Origin: Callipepla californica brunnescens
Taxonomy: Eukaryota; Chordata; Aves; Galliformes; Odontophoridae
Length of the DNA stretch: 64,000 bases
Reading direction: 5' to 3'
Assembly: GCA_023055505.1 (NCBI GenBank)
Contig: JALIRH010000004.1
Location: 50,473,115 to 50,537,114 of the forward strand
Shown here one piece after another: positions 13,835-23,851 of this stretch. Both the position numbers and the translations under genes were made by a program. Each line of letters begins with the position of its first letter. Positions within the stretch are counted from its first letter, which is position 1. The notes beneath the pieces were generated by a model. That model was not told the origin of the DNA, ran no database searches, and worked only from the letters and a program-made list of their open reading frames with translations.

Positions 13835-13985
13835 AGAGAGCTGGAGCAGGCTGCCCAAAGAGGTGGAGGAGTCTCCTTCTGTGGAGGTAGTCAAGATCTG
13901 CCTGGACCCCTCTACCTGTGTGACCTATTGTAGGGTGCCTGATTTAGCAGGGGGTTGGACTTGATCTCTCGAGGTCCCTTCTGTT
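13835..13985 (+). repeat. CR1 LINE 3' fragment
   Basis: The block 'gagcaggctgcccaaagagg' then 'tggaggagtctcc', 'gaggtagtcaagatctgcct' and 'gggggttggacttgatctct' followed by 'aggtcccttctg' is the plus-strand CR1 3' region. The copy is 5'-truncated and has lost the terminal octamer repeats. Confidence 0.85.
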
Positions 13986-16194
13986 GTGAAAATGGAGCCT
14001 CTTGTAGCAGTTCTTCCTCCAGCTTCTATTAAAAGGAATACTTTGTTTTTTAGGCCTCTGTATTTAGAAGATGTGTAAATGCAGAAAGATTCTGGTCAGC
14101 TTGGTGTGGTAGCTGATGGATCTTCCACAGAGAGAGGGGAGGGGTGTGCAGGTATGAAGGCTTGCATTTCTGCACCAGTCCAGCCTAGGAGCCAAGTGTA
14201 GTGACAGTGAGCTGTGCTGAAACTTGCAAGAACAGCAGTGCCATTCCAGAGCTGTAAGTGTCCTGTTCTTGTACGCCTGAGACATGGCTGATTAGAAATT
14301 AAAACAAATAACAACCTGGCCCTCTCACTTCATTGGCTTGAGGGTGGAATAACAGCATAAAGGCAGCACTGCCAGTTGTTTCAGTGCTGATGGTTCTTGG
14401 CAGAATTATCTCTTATCAGCAATTCAGAACCACACATTTGGGATTGAAAACCTTCTACGTTTATTCCTTGAAGCTCTGAAGAATCACTGTCTCTAAAGAT
14501 AGAATTAGAAAGCTTCCAGAGTAGGGGAAAACAAACAGAATTATTCTGAAGTTATGCGTGATGGGGAATTGTCTGTGACTTCACAATTCTTTTTGGTGTT
14601 TTTTAATAGTTAAAAACTTAACCTGCTCTGCTTGCCAGTGCTGGAACGTTGCAGAAATAGGGTGGACTGTGGGGGGGAGAAAACTGGGTTTGTATTCAGA
14701 ATTTTCTGCTGGAAGTCCTTGCTCTGATTCTTGGAGCTGGGAATGAAATGTGCTGCTGATGCGTGAGGGAGACGTCCTTCTTGTTGGAGAAGGATGGATT
14801 TTGAATGCTCGTGGTGGAGTGTGGAAGTACTGGGGGTGAGGGTTCACTTCTCTCCAAGCAACGCTTTCAGGTAAGGTTTGCTACTAAAAGCTCTTAAGGA
14901 ATAGAAGTTCTCTTCCTCGTAGCCTGAAAGCTTGGAGGGAGGTGGCAGTGCTGTGCAGATGGAGTTAGCAGCCTTCCCTTTGTAGCTGTCTGAAGCTAAT
15001 AAAGGAAGGTTTCCTTTAAGTCTGGATCCATTAGAACGGTGCAATGAACTGAATGCTGAATTCAAATGAGGCAATTATTCTGGCAGTAAAACTTCTGACT
15101 AAGGCATAATTTTGTTATGTAAATTGTAACTTTTCAACCTTAAATGGTATTGTTGGCCTAGCCAGAGACCAACTGAAACACAGGAGGAAATACAACCTTA
15201 AACCAGAAATCTAGTAGGTGAGGCATAACTTCATCCTTTGTCTTTCTCCATGGACCCGAAATAGCTGTGAGCAGCTGAACCAACTCTGCTGGCTGAACGT
15301 GTCCTCCGAGCCTGCTGGGGTAACCAGTTCAGTCCTGTTCTCATTCATGTAATACCTGAGCTCACCTTCGTTGCAGTTTTCCCCTATTGAAGGGTGTTGA
15401 AGTGATCTGTCCTGCTGGATTCCTGAAAGTGGCTCCAAGAAAGCCTGTTTAGCACACAATTCAGCTCATCTTTCCAACACCCAGGCGTGAAAACTCAGGA
15501 ACAAAATTGGATCTTTTGTTCTCAGCTCCTGGGATTTCGGTTCCACGTGTTTCATTGCATTCACCTTTTCTTCCCCCAGGGCACTGCTGTGAGCAGCTAC
15601 CAGAGCTGCTCTCCTCAAAGCACCTCTCCAAAATGCCCCTCTGAGTGGGGAAGGGATGGCTGCAGGCGTGCTTCTCTGCTGCCTTTCACCTGCTCTCATA
15701 GCTGGGGCTGGCCACTGAGCCAGGTGCTTTGTTGGCCTGACTCTGAGCAGCAATGGATCGTGGAGAACGAGGCTCGAGCAAACTTGCAGCAGCCTTCATT
15801 TCCCATTCTCATTTACTCATCTGTTTCAGCACCCCGATGGTCTATTTTTATGAGGTTATTTTAGTTGTTAGCGTCCAACTGAGAAGGGAAACAAAATAGC
15901 TCAGTTGCATTCTGCAGAGGAAAGTGAACTGGGAGGTGACCCATTTCCAGCAAGAGCTGGAATTAGCACAGAAGGCATGGGGGGGGAATCAGCCCAGCAA
16001 TGGGTGCGTGTGTGGGCAGGAGTGGGAGCTCTCTTGTATCTGGAGGGAGGATGACGTTAGCACTGGTCGCAAGGGTGAGCTGATGTTCAGCCTGTAAAAT
16101 CAGGAGGGTCCTCTTCCCTGAGCTCTTCTCCTAGGTGTGGGATGAGAGGTTAGAATCTCAGGTTGCAGCAGAGGAGGTTCAGATTGGGCATTAG

Positions 16195-16345
16195 AGAGCA
16201 CACATTCTGTGGAAGAGCTGTGATGCTGCTCAGGGAGCGGTGCGGGCACCGTCCCTGGGGGTGTTACAGAGCTGCAGAGATGTGGCACCGAGGGATGTGG
16301 GCTGGGGTTGGGCTTTCCCAAACTGAATGATTCTGTGGTTCTGCA
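16195..16345 (+). repeat. CR1 LINE fragment (diverged subfamily)
   Basis: 'gggtgttacagagctgcaga' then 'gatgtggcaccgagggatgt', 'gggctggggttgggctttcc' and 'gaatgattctgtggttctgc' match, on the plus strand, the CR1 type whose reverse complement also appears at 33480-33790 and 34955-35110. The 5' edge is unclear. Confidence 0.7.
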
Positions 16346-17244
16346 GCTGTCGAGCGACTGCGTTGGGTAATGCATGGGGCTGTGTGGGAGCTTTGGATGA
16401 CAAGTTGTTTTTAGGCCTAGAAATGCAGTTCCAGAAAGTGCTCTGGTGGCGGCTGCAGGGGGAAATGCGTCTGGTGTCTGTACCAGCTCGTGGTGGCACT
16501 GAACTTGCTGTTTTAAACAAAGTCATTATCTTTGACGATCTTTGAAACGATTATCTTTGTTTCAAGAAGTTTTGCATTTCGTGTCACAATTCAGAGATTG
16601 CCATGGGAACATAATTGGATCCCACGCTGCGGTGCTCTGCGCTCCTGCATTTCTGAGCTTTGCTTTAGAGATTATGGTGAAGGTGCAACAGAAAGGGTGA
16701 ACGGAGTGCACAGAACCATTGCTGCTGGGGCAGTAGGGTTAAGAGCTGTGAAGGAGACACTTGGACATTCCTAACCATAAAAATGCTTGCTTGGAAGTGG
16801 TTCTGTCACTGTGTTGGTGCTTCTGTCACTTTTTGGTTTGGCATCTGTATGGGAAGTGCTGAATCACAGCCTGAACCACTGATGGATCACCTGAGGTGAG
16901 CACTGAGTCAGCCACAGCAGCGCAGGTGAAGCGATGCACTGTGTGAGCAGAAGGGATGAAGTCTGACCCCACCTCTCCCAGACCCCATGTGAGGGCTGAC
17001 ACCGCTGCGGAAGGATCTCTTTTGGAGATCCCTCCCCCGTGGAGGTATTGGTGAGCCTCTCTTTATTCACTGGTTGTCTGTTTACCGCTCAGATAAGCCA
17101 AGCAAAATATTCCATCCACCTCATGGTTTTCTGTGAATACTGTTCTTCTGGGTTATTCACCCTGCAACATCTCGTGTATAGCACAAGGGAGAGCGCACCA
17201 AATCTGCCAGCACTGATACACTCAAGGGTAACAGGCATCGTTGG

Positions 17245-17475
17245 GTAGATTTGGACTAGGTAGGGGTAGATTTGGACTAGATGTGGGGAAGGAATTCCTT
17301 ACTGTGAGGGTGGTGAGAACAAGCTGCTCGGAGGGGTTGTGGCTGCCCCCTCCCTGGAGGCATTGAGGGCCAGGCTGCTTGGGGCTGTGAGCACCCTGCT
17401 CCGGAGGGAGGTGTCCCTGCCTACAGCAGGGGGTTGGATCTAGGTGATCTTGAAGGTCCCTTCTATAACAAAGCA
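17245..17475 (+). repeat. CR1 LINE 3' fragment upstream of the FBXO34 coding exon
   Basis: 'ggaaggaattccttactgtg' then 'agggtggtgag', 'ctccctggaggcattgaggg', 'gggaggtgtccctgcctaca' and 'gcagggggttggatctaggt' are a clear plus-strand CR1 3' region. It ends about 300 bases before the splice acceptor of the FBXO34 coding exon. The window's CR1 copies face both ways, so orientation carries no information here. Confidence 0.9.
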
Positions 17476-17784
17476 CTGCGTCTGTGCTAACTTAAGGATT
17501 AGGACTTCACCTTGGGACTCCCTGGACACAGGTTTCTCTTGTGGGAAGATCTCTGCAATCCTTAAGATTTTAATCCTGCTGCAGGATGCAGGTAGTTCTC
17601 CCAGGGGTGGCTGTGGCTGCCTGGCTGCTGCTTTTCCTTCTTCATGCGGTTCCTTTTGAGGTGTGGGCTGCTTGATGCGTGGAGGAGGCGTGCTGCTGCC
17701 TACCCGAGCCTTCTTCTCTAGTTCCAGGCAGGCGTATTTTGCGACTATAATTTCTTCCCTTTCTGTTTTTCTAGGGTTTCTGGT

Positions 17785-19938
17785 ATGCACTTAAAGCCAT
17801 ATCTCAAGTTACAGAGGAAAGAGCGAGCTCCAGAAATAAGCCAGGACTCCCTGCGAAGCCCACCTATGAGCCATCAGAGGTCGGCACAAGAAGACAAATA
17901 TGCCAACAGCTGCACCCAAGTGAGCGTTTTCCCCAAGCCCCCCCTCGCCACTCCGCCTCGAAAGCTTCTGGGCATTATTTATCCGAATACCATGTGCAAT
18001 ATGAGTGGGAAAGGTCCTGCGGACGGACTGAGCGCCAGGGAGAAGAAGAACGTCCTGTCAGCGACGATCCACCAGGGGGAAGAAGGGGAAGGGCCTCTGG
18101 ACGTGTGGGCCGTGGTGAAGCCTGGCAACACGAAGGAGAAGATCGCTTTCTTCGCGGCCCAGCAGTGCAGCGGCAGCGGCCGGCTGGGCTCCATGAAGCT
18201 CAAGAGCACGTGGGACATCGATGGCAGGACGGTGAAACGACGGAAAAAAATGGATCTGAAGAAAGCCAAGATCCAGTTGGAGAGGATGAGGGAGGCCAAC
18301 GCCCGCTGCTCTCCGCCGGAACCTTTCGCGTGCGGCATCGAGCACTGCTCCGTGCACTGCGGCAGCGACGGCGGTGAGGGGGTGTTCCCGGGCCGGTCCC
18401 TCTCGGTGATAGAGATGGTGGCGTTTCTGGAGCAGCGAGCGAGTGCTCTGCTGGTGGACTGTGCTAAAACATGCACGGCCACGTCCACAGCGAGGCCGAG
18501 CGCTCCGTCCAAAGGCGCTCCTCCCAGCTCCGACCCTTTCGGCGCTGCCGGGCCGTGCGAGGTGCACGAGAGGGGAACTTGTGGTGGTGGTGCTGAGCAG
18601 CAGCAGAGCGAGCCGGTGCGCGTGCTGGACATGGTGGCCAGGCTGGAGTCGGAGTGCCTGCGGCGGCAGAGCGAGCGGGACGCTGGCGGCCTCTCGCGCA
18701 ACAACAGCTTCCGCAGGAACGTGGGCCGGGTGCTCCTGGCCAGCGGCACGCAGCCCGGTGCTGAGCCCGGTGCTGAGCCCGGCAGAGCCTCTGCGGGCAG
18801 CGTGGGCCGGGCTGAGGGGCTGGGGGCAGCGGGGGCTGGCTGCGGGGCGAGGTGCGGGGATGCCGGGCTGTGGGATGGTGCCGCCTCCGCTCCGCAGCCG
18901 TTCCCTCCCGGGATGGAGGCTCGCGTGGGGAGCGCGGGTTCGGGACTTGCTCACGCCGTGTTGGCCATTGCTGCTGAAAGGGGCGATGCTGGGAGGCGGG
19001 TTGAGCCTCCCAGAGCTCTGCCGGCCCTGTGCCCGGCGGAGTCCTTGGAGAGCAAGAGCGCAACCGTTGATTGTACGTCGAAGGAAGCTGTAATCCTCTC
19101 GAAGCACAGCCTGCATCCTGCTAGGAAGGAGCCCCTGTGCATCAGTATATCGGTCACCAAGACCGAGAAGGGGTGTGGGAAGGAGAAGCTCCCTTCCTCG
19201 GGTTCCAGCGAAGACCCCCTCCCGGGGCAGTTGTTTTTTCTCCGGGCTGAGCAGAGCTCCACGCGTGCGGCGCAACCACTGCGGGAGTGCAACCAAGAAA
19301 AGCCAGGAGAAGGAGCCCAGAACGAGGATGAGGACGCTTCGGAACCTGACAAAGCGTGCGTCAGGACCGGCGTCTCTCCTGAGCCGTCAGCCCTCCCTGT
19401 TCCCCCTCCAGAAGGTGCTTTGCAAGTACTTGATGCTTCCTGCTTGAAGCGGCAGGTCTCGCATGACTTTTTGGAGACCAGGTTTAAAATCCAGCAGCTT
19501 CTGGAGCCGCAGCAGTATATGGCTTTCCTCCCTCACCACATCATAGTGAAGATCTTCGGCTTGCTCCCCACCAGGAGCCTGGTGGCCCTGAAATGTACGT
19601 GCTACTACTTCAAGTTCATCATCGAGTACTACAACATCAGGCCGGCAGACTCGCGCTGGGTCCGTGACCCCCGCTACCGAGAAGACCCCTGCAAGCAGTG
19701 CAAGAAGAAGTACGTGAAGGGGGACGTGTCGCTGTGCCGCTGGCACCCCAAACCTTACTGCCAAGCTTTACCCTACGGGCCTGGGTACTGGATGTGCTGC
19801 CACAGGTCCCAGAAGGGCATCCCGGGCTGTAAGTTGGGGCTCCATGACAATCACTGGGTTCCTGCCTGCCACAGCTTTAACCGTGCTCTCCACAAGAAGA
19901 GCAGAGGAGCGGGGGCCGACGGAGAAGAGGAATATTAG
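17785..19938 (+). CDS. FBXO34: F-box only protein 34 (whole coding sequence in one exon)
   Basis: The protein is a substrate-recognition subunit for SCF (SKP1-CUL1-F-box) ubiquitin ligases; its targets are not well defined. The 717-residue frame matches my memory of human FBXO34 (about 711 residues) at the start (MHLKPY), at 92-124 (TIHQGEEGEGP, then VVKPGNTKEKIAFFA), at about 160-195, and over nearly all of the last 150 residues. The F-box is about 577-620 (LPHHIIVKIFGLLPTRSLVAL). After it comes a Cys/His-rich tail with C636, C639, C671, C672 and C682, which looks metal-binding. Residues 207-219 and 279-291 repeat a short V(I/L)(E/D)MVAxLE helix. The middle (about 320-450) is rich in Ala, Gly and Pro and looks poorly conserved. 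The ATG lies 10 bases after an acceptor (tttctgtttttctag, ending 17774), so upstream exons should be non-coding. It is convergent with ATG14. Identity is very secure. Confidence 0.97.
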   Translation: MHLKPYLKLQRKERAPEISQDSLRSPPMSHQRSAQEDKYANSCTQVSVFPKPPLATPPRKLLGIIYPNTMCNMSGKGPADGLSAREKKNVLSATIHQGEEGEGPLDVWAVVKPGNTKEKIAFFAAQQCSGSGRLGSMKLKSTWDIDGRTVKRRKKMDLKKAKIQLERMREANARCSPPEPFACGIEHCSVHCGSDGGEGVFPGRSLSVIEMVAFLEQRASALLVDCAKTCTATSTARPSAPSKGAPPSSDPFGAAGPCEVHERGTCGGGAEQQQSEPVRVLDMVARLESECLRRQSERDAGGLSRNNSFRRNVGRVLLASGTQPGAEPGAEPGRASAGSVGRAEGLGAAGAGCGARCGDAGLWDGAASAPQPFPPGMEARVGSAGSGLAHAVLAIAAERGDAGRRVEPPRALPALCPAESLESKSATVDCTSKEAVILSKHSLHPARKEPLCISISVTKTEKGCGKEKLPSSGSSEDPLPGQLFFLRAEQSSTRAAQPLRECNQEKPGEGAQNEDEDASEPDKACVRTGVSPEPSALPVPPPEGALQVLDASCLKRQVSHDFLETRFKIQQLLEPQQYMAFLPHHIIVKIFGLLPTRSLVALKCTCYYFKFIIEYYNIRPADSRWVRDPRYREDPCKQCKKKYVKGDVSLCRWHPKPYCQALPYGPGYWMCCHRSQKGIPGCKLGLHDNHWVPACHSFNRALHKKSRGAGADGEEEY

Positions 19939-20088
19939 TGCACATACACTTTCCTGCGAGATGGTTTGGGGTAGGAGGAGATTCTCATGCCTTGTGCTGT
20001 TTACAGTGTATATAATTGTCGTGGTTTTTTTTTTTCACAGGGCTATGAAACTGCACATAACTTCAACACGAGAGCCTTTACCTTTTAG

Positions 20089-20094
20089 AATAAA
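20089..20094 (+). terminator. FBXO34: Possible proximal poly(A) signal of FBXO34
   Basis: AATAAA lies 151 bases after the stop codon. It could give a short 3' UTR isoform. No strong GT-rich downstream element is obvious. Confidence 0.4.
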
Positions 20095-20516
20095 GAGAGC
20101 TTTTAGTCCATCTGTGTAAATAACACTATAAAAACTAATTGTACATACAGAGTCTACAGCTGGCTGAACAACGTACTCACTACAATGCAGCTCCCATAGT
20201 GTTGCGGCTATAGTTGTGTGTGTTTTTAAGTGTCTTGTTTCAAAGTCTGTATATCCTGTATAATATATGAATGTTTCTGAGAAGAAACTCTAAACAGGTA
20301 AAGGTCAGCTTGGTTCGAGAATCTTCAGACGGCTGAACTGGACAACCTTAAAACTAGACTAGAGCAGAACATGACAGTAGCATTGGCAGTGGAGAAAAAA
20401 AGGAATATTGTTGTATAGTCAGAATATAAAGGAGTTCTTGCCTACCTTACCCATGTTGTCTGGTTGGTGTTTTTTTGTTTTTTTTTTGGGGGGGGGGGTT
20501 TGTTTTTTTTTACTTA

Positions 20517-20522
20517 AATAAA
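20517..20522 (+). terminator. FBXO34: Likely main poly(A) signal of FBXO34
   Basis: AATAAA is followed within about 40 bases by 'cttgtgg', and it lies immediately after a T/G homopolymer region. Its position is consistent with the 3' end of a gene that converges on ATG14. Confidence 0.6.
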
Positions 20523-20545
20523 ATGTGCATTCTCCATCTGCCTTA

Positions 20546-21540
20546 CCTGCATCGCTCTTGTGGAAACGCTGGAGAGCAGTGGTGGAGCTCAGCTCTGTGG
20601 CGTTGCCTCCCTTAGAAGATGAATCCTCTGAAGCTCAAACCCTGAGTTATTTGGAGAGCTCTGTGCTGTGCCAGCTGCAGATCCCCACCTCTCCCTCGTC
20701 CTCGTGGTGCTGTGCTGATGTGTGTCGGTGCTCTGAGGGCAGAAGGAAGTGATTCTTTCAACTCTTCCTGGGAGCCGAGGATGGCATCTGTTGGAGCACT
20801 TGCTTTCCACCTGCTTTGGAACAAGGAAGGCAGAGCTGTGGCTGGATCTCTGAGCTGCCTCACCCACCCCTGGGCAGAGGAACGGCCAGCAGGGTCGTGT
20901 GCTGTGTAAGAGAAGGCAGAGCCCTGGCAGTTTGGAAGGGATGCTGTTCCTGCGGTGCCAGCAGGTAAAGCATGAGGAGGGGCAGCTGATGGAGGAGAAG
21001 CGGGATCCTCTGGGCATTGTGAGTGGGTCCCTAATGGGGCGCAGGGCCGGATGAGCGGGGCCACCCTCTGCTTGAGAGCTTGCCAGAGCTGCTGGGATCA
21101 AAGGCAGTGCCTTGATTTCCATTGAGGAAGAGGGAGAAGAAAGGCCTTTCCTGCCCCCCCCTCCCCACCCAGGACTCTGGAAAAGCGGAGATAAACGTGC
21201 GGCGCTGATGGCGGTGAGGAAAGTCACTGCTGGGCTGAAATAGAAGCAGCAGAGGAAAATATTTTGTAACTAGATAAGGGACGAGTGAGGTCATTCCACA
21301 AGGAACGGGCTGTGAGATTCTGGTCACCTTCGCTGACCGAGGCCACGGGGGCAGAGGGGGGAAAGTGAGAAGACAATAACAGCAGAGGGATCTGTTTGTT
21401 CCTTGCAGTGGCTGAAGGCAGAGCTCCCGCAGCAGTTCAGTGCTGTGCTGCTGCCTGCGGTGCTCCCAAGGCTGGAAGTCACCGTGTACCCCCCCCCCAG
21501 CATGTTTCAACCCACAAACAAGTGACAATTATACCACTTA
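20546..21540. other. Gap between the convergent 3' ends of FBXO34 and ATG14
   Basis: About 1 kb lies between the two inferred cleavage regions. I see no gene, RNA or recognisable repeat here; the longer open frames are unlike proteins I know. A C8 run lies at 21490-21497 and an A-run at 21540-21551. If the FBXO34 signal at 20517 is bypassed, transcripts could read through to the plus-strand AATAAA at 21580. Confidence 0.5.
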
Positions 21541-21563
21541 AAAAAAAAAAATACTGTTAAAGA

Positions 21564-21569
21564 TTTATT
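21564..21569 (-). terminator. ATG14: Likely poly(A) signal of ATG14
   Basis: Forward TTTATT is AATAAA on the minus strand, about 2 kb past the ATG14 stop codon. The following minus-strand sequence leads into a T-run (forward A-run 21540-21551). This gives ATG14 a 3' UTR of about 2 kb. Confidence 0.55.
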
Positions 21570-21579
21570 GCAATAATAC

Positions 21580-21585
21580 AATAAA
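21580..21585 (+). terminator. Plus-strand AATAAA beyond FBXO34
   Basis: An AATAAA on the plus strand lies about 10 bases from the ATG14 poly(A) signal on the other strand. Use by FBXO34 read-through transcripts would create overlapping 3' ends. It could equally be a chance match in AT-rich sequence. Confidence 0.25.
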
Positions 21586-23544
21586 ACTTAGAAAAGAAAA
21601 AAAAAATCATCATCATCATCGTATTTAGTTCCATCTCAATTCAGAAGTGGTGGAGAGGCCTCTCCCTGTGGCCAAACCCAGCTGCAGGGGTCAGCCCGAG
21701 CTGCTGCCCTCCCCCTGTACCACATACAGTGCTCCCCTCCCTCCCTCGCCCCCAACCAACCTGGATTGCGCTCAAGGTTTGGACACGGTTCGCTCTCCCT
21801 TAGCTACACGTGTGCGAAGCACTTCAGCAATCTCTTTCCTGCTGTGGAAGCGTTCCTTGCAAGGCCGACTGCACCTAATGACATCATTGCAAATCAAGTG
21901 TTTGGAAAACATCACGGTTAAAACGTGGATATGGCTTAAAAAGGTGTGGTGGTGGTGGTGGCACTCCCTCCCTGGGGGTACATAGAGGACAGCACTCCAA
22001 GTGGAATCGTGGCCTGGCTGCTGGGGATTGACAAAGGCAGCAGTGAGGGAGTGCCTGAAATGTGTGTATATGTGGGGAGTCCAGTGCAGAATACACGGGG
22101 GGAAGATGGGGTGCGTGATGCTAAGAGCCCAACGTACCGCGGTGTGGCTGCTCACACACCAACAGCTGCTAAGGTGGAAGGAGTCAGTGCCATTTCCTCA
22201 ACTGCTTCCCAAAATGAACCCAACTTGAGCTGTCCTGCTAGAACAGTGTCTGCGCAGTCAGTGTGGAGCTGAGGGACTTTGGTTTAAGAAACCCCACAGT
22301 GCAGATTGCCACCCTGCTGCTGTGCACAGAGCTCAGCATGGCCGGCGCTGCCCTCGCACCACGCACATGGATGCTGCCTCCACCTGCCTCACTCACACTG
22401 CCCGCTGCTTCAGTGGGCGAGACTGAAATCTTCCACCTGGGAGGGTGAAGTGCAACGTCCTACCTGCATAAAACATAAACCATACAGAGGAAGCCTCACT
22501 GAGCACAACCATCTTTAAGCAACGCATCTCCCCAGGCAGAGGAGGAGGAGGAGCAGCTGTTGGTGAGCTGCTGTCAGAACCACACCTGCTGTCCCTGCAC
22601 CAGAGACAAAGAAGAACAGAAAGAAAAACCCACCAGCAAAACAGCACGGAACAGGGTCTACAATGCACGTAGTGTGTGGAACGTGGGCTGTCACGAAGCT
22701 AGCTTGAAATGAGGCTTTTTTTTTAATATGAAAAACGTGGCAGCACGGTGTAACTGATGAGAATTATTGCAACTGCGGCGTCAGGTGTGGGTGCAGCTCA
22801 GACAACGTCCAGTGTTTCTTTGGTGTGTGGTATCAAGAGTAAGGAGCCTGGAGAGCACAACACGTGCACGCTGCTGCTGGTGGGAACAGCACAGAGCAAG
22901 ATGCTTTCCTACAGCACAGCTGGATCAACATCCACAACCAAACCTGAAATAAGAGCAGCCTGCCGTGTGGATCCCCGGCCGTGCTGATTCTCCGTATTAA
23001 AAATATGGCAACAGAGATTAGAAAACGTGTTAAAAACGCACACTCGTCACATCCTGAATGAGAAAAACAAGAAGACAATGTCAAAATACGCACTTCTGCA
23101 TTACGCCAGACAGATTTAAAACACACAGACAGAAACCCTGGAAGGAGTTAGGAACACGTGAACTGCGTTTGCACCACTGTCCAAAGAGTGAATGCTGAGC
23201 AGCCTTCCCTCCGTACTCGTTCGGATCCAAACACTCCAAAATCCGTTTCTCCTTTAGGAAACTGAGCTGGGGCTGCAGGGTCCTCCTTTGATACTTAGCA
23301 CTGCAGACAGAACCGGGACACAGAGTGCCGTCACAGAATCCCTCAGAATTACGTAGCTAGCTCATCTACGGAACGGTACCATCACAGTCATCTTGGGTCA
23401 ATAAAAAGGTTCTTCTGGTTTACAAAATTCAAGTCTGACCTTCTCTTTGTTCCAGGCACTACTTTAATGAATACGTAAGGTTTACTACAGCGTTGCTGGG
23501 GAGGGCTCCCTTCCAGAATCGTGCTATCCTTCTCCCCGTGCTCG

Positions 23545-23851
23545 TTAGCGATGCCCGGTGTACGCCTTAAACCACGAGGACACTGAGGCAGCGGCGGAGG
23601 AGATCATCCCTCCCGCGCTGCTGCTGGCGATGGGCTGTGACACCTGCGTGCTCTGGCTCGGCAGCATCTCCACCTGCTGGGAGGGGATATCGCAGAACCT
23701 GGGGCTCGGCAGATTCTCCCAGTCTGTCCCCAGATCCGTCTCCTCGTCGCTGACGTGCTCGTCCCCGCTCTCGTCGCTCTCCCCGGTGGCACTGGGATCC
23801 ACGAACTCCATGGAGTCCTCCAGATCAGCACTGATTTCGAAAGGGCCGGAC
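23545..23851 (-). CDS. ATG14: ATG14 coding exon 10 with stop codon
   Basis: Residues 389-490: the acidic region, WENL at 433-436, and the C-terminal BATS segment with [19 protein letters not shown]. The acceptor is gtgcccacag/G. The stop is TAA at 23545-23547. The plus-strand frames over this exon are shadows. Confidence 0.95.

Larger units (their letters stand above)
1..17774 (+). other. FBXO34: Inferred first intron (or upstream region) of FBXO34
   Basis: No exon can be supported with confidence in this stretch. All reading frames are short and unlike any protein I recognise. The next feature downstream is a splice acceptor just before the FBXO34 start codon. Because FBXO34 in other vertebrates has a non-coding first exon and a long first intron, this region is most simply intronic. 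Seen inside it are an A16 run at 1565-1580, weak CR1-like pieces near 6075-6190 and 10755-10805, clearer CR1 copies at 8966-9150, 13835-13985, 16195-16345 and 17245-17475, and a deleted mariner at 12548-12909. A splice-bounded open segment at 9806-9998 is treated under findings. The rest shows no recognisable element. Whether the FBXO34 promoter lies upstream of this window cannot be told from here. Confidence 0.55.
19939..20545 (+). other. FBXO34: FBXO34 3' untranslated region
   Basis: AT-rich sequence follows the TAG stop at 19936-19938. It contains a T-rich stretch near 20027, a possible early poly(A) signal at 20089-20094 and a T-run/G11/T-run tract at 20469-20512 (the G11 is 20488-20498). 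It ends near the AATAAA at 20517-20522. The cleavage site is inferred to be 15-30 bases beyond that signal. Confidence 0.6.
21546..23544 (-). other. ATG14: ATG14 3' untranslated region (inferred)
   Basis: This is the sequence between the ATG14 stop codon and the inferred poly(A) signal. It is free of recognised repeats, apart from short simple runs such as GGT repeats near 21943-21960 and GAG repeats near 22538-22553. That is compatible with one long 3' UTR. No coding region is evident. Confidence 0.5.

Noticed and set aside
18443..19093. 216-codon open frame on the plus strand in another phase
   Set aside because: It is a shadow of FBXO34 in the same GC-rich segment.
18058..19296. 412-codon open frame on the minus strand
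   Set aside because: It is antisense to the FBXO34 coding exon. High G+C leaves few stops there, and the protein is low-complexity and unlike any family I know.
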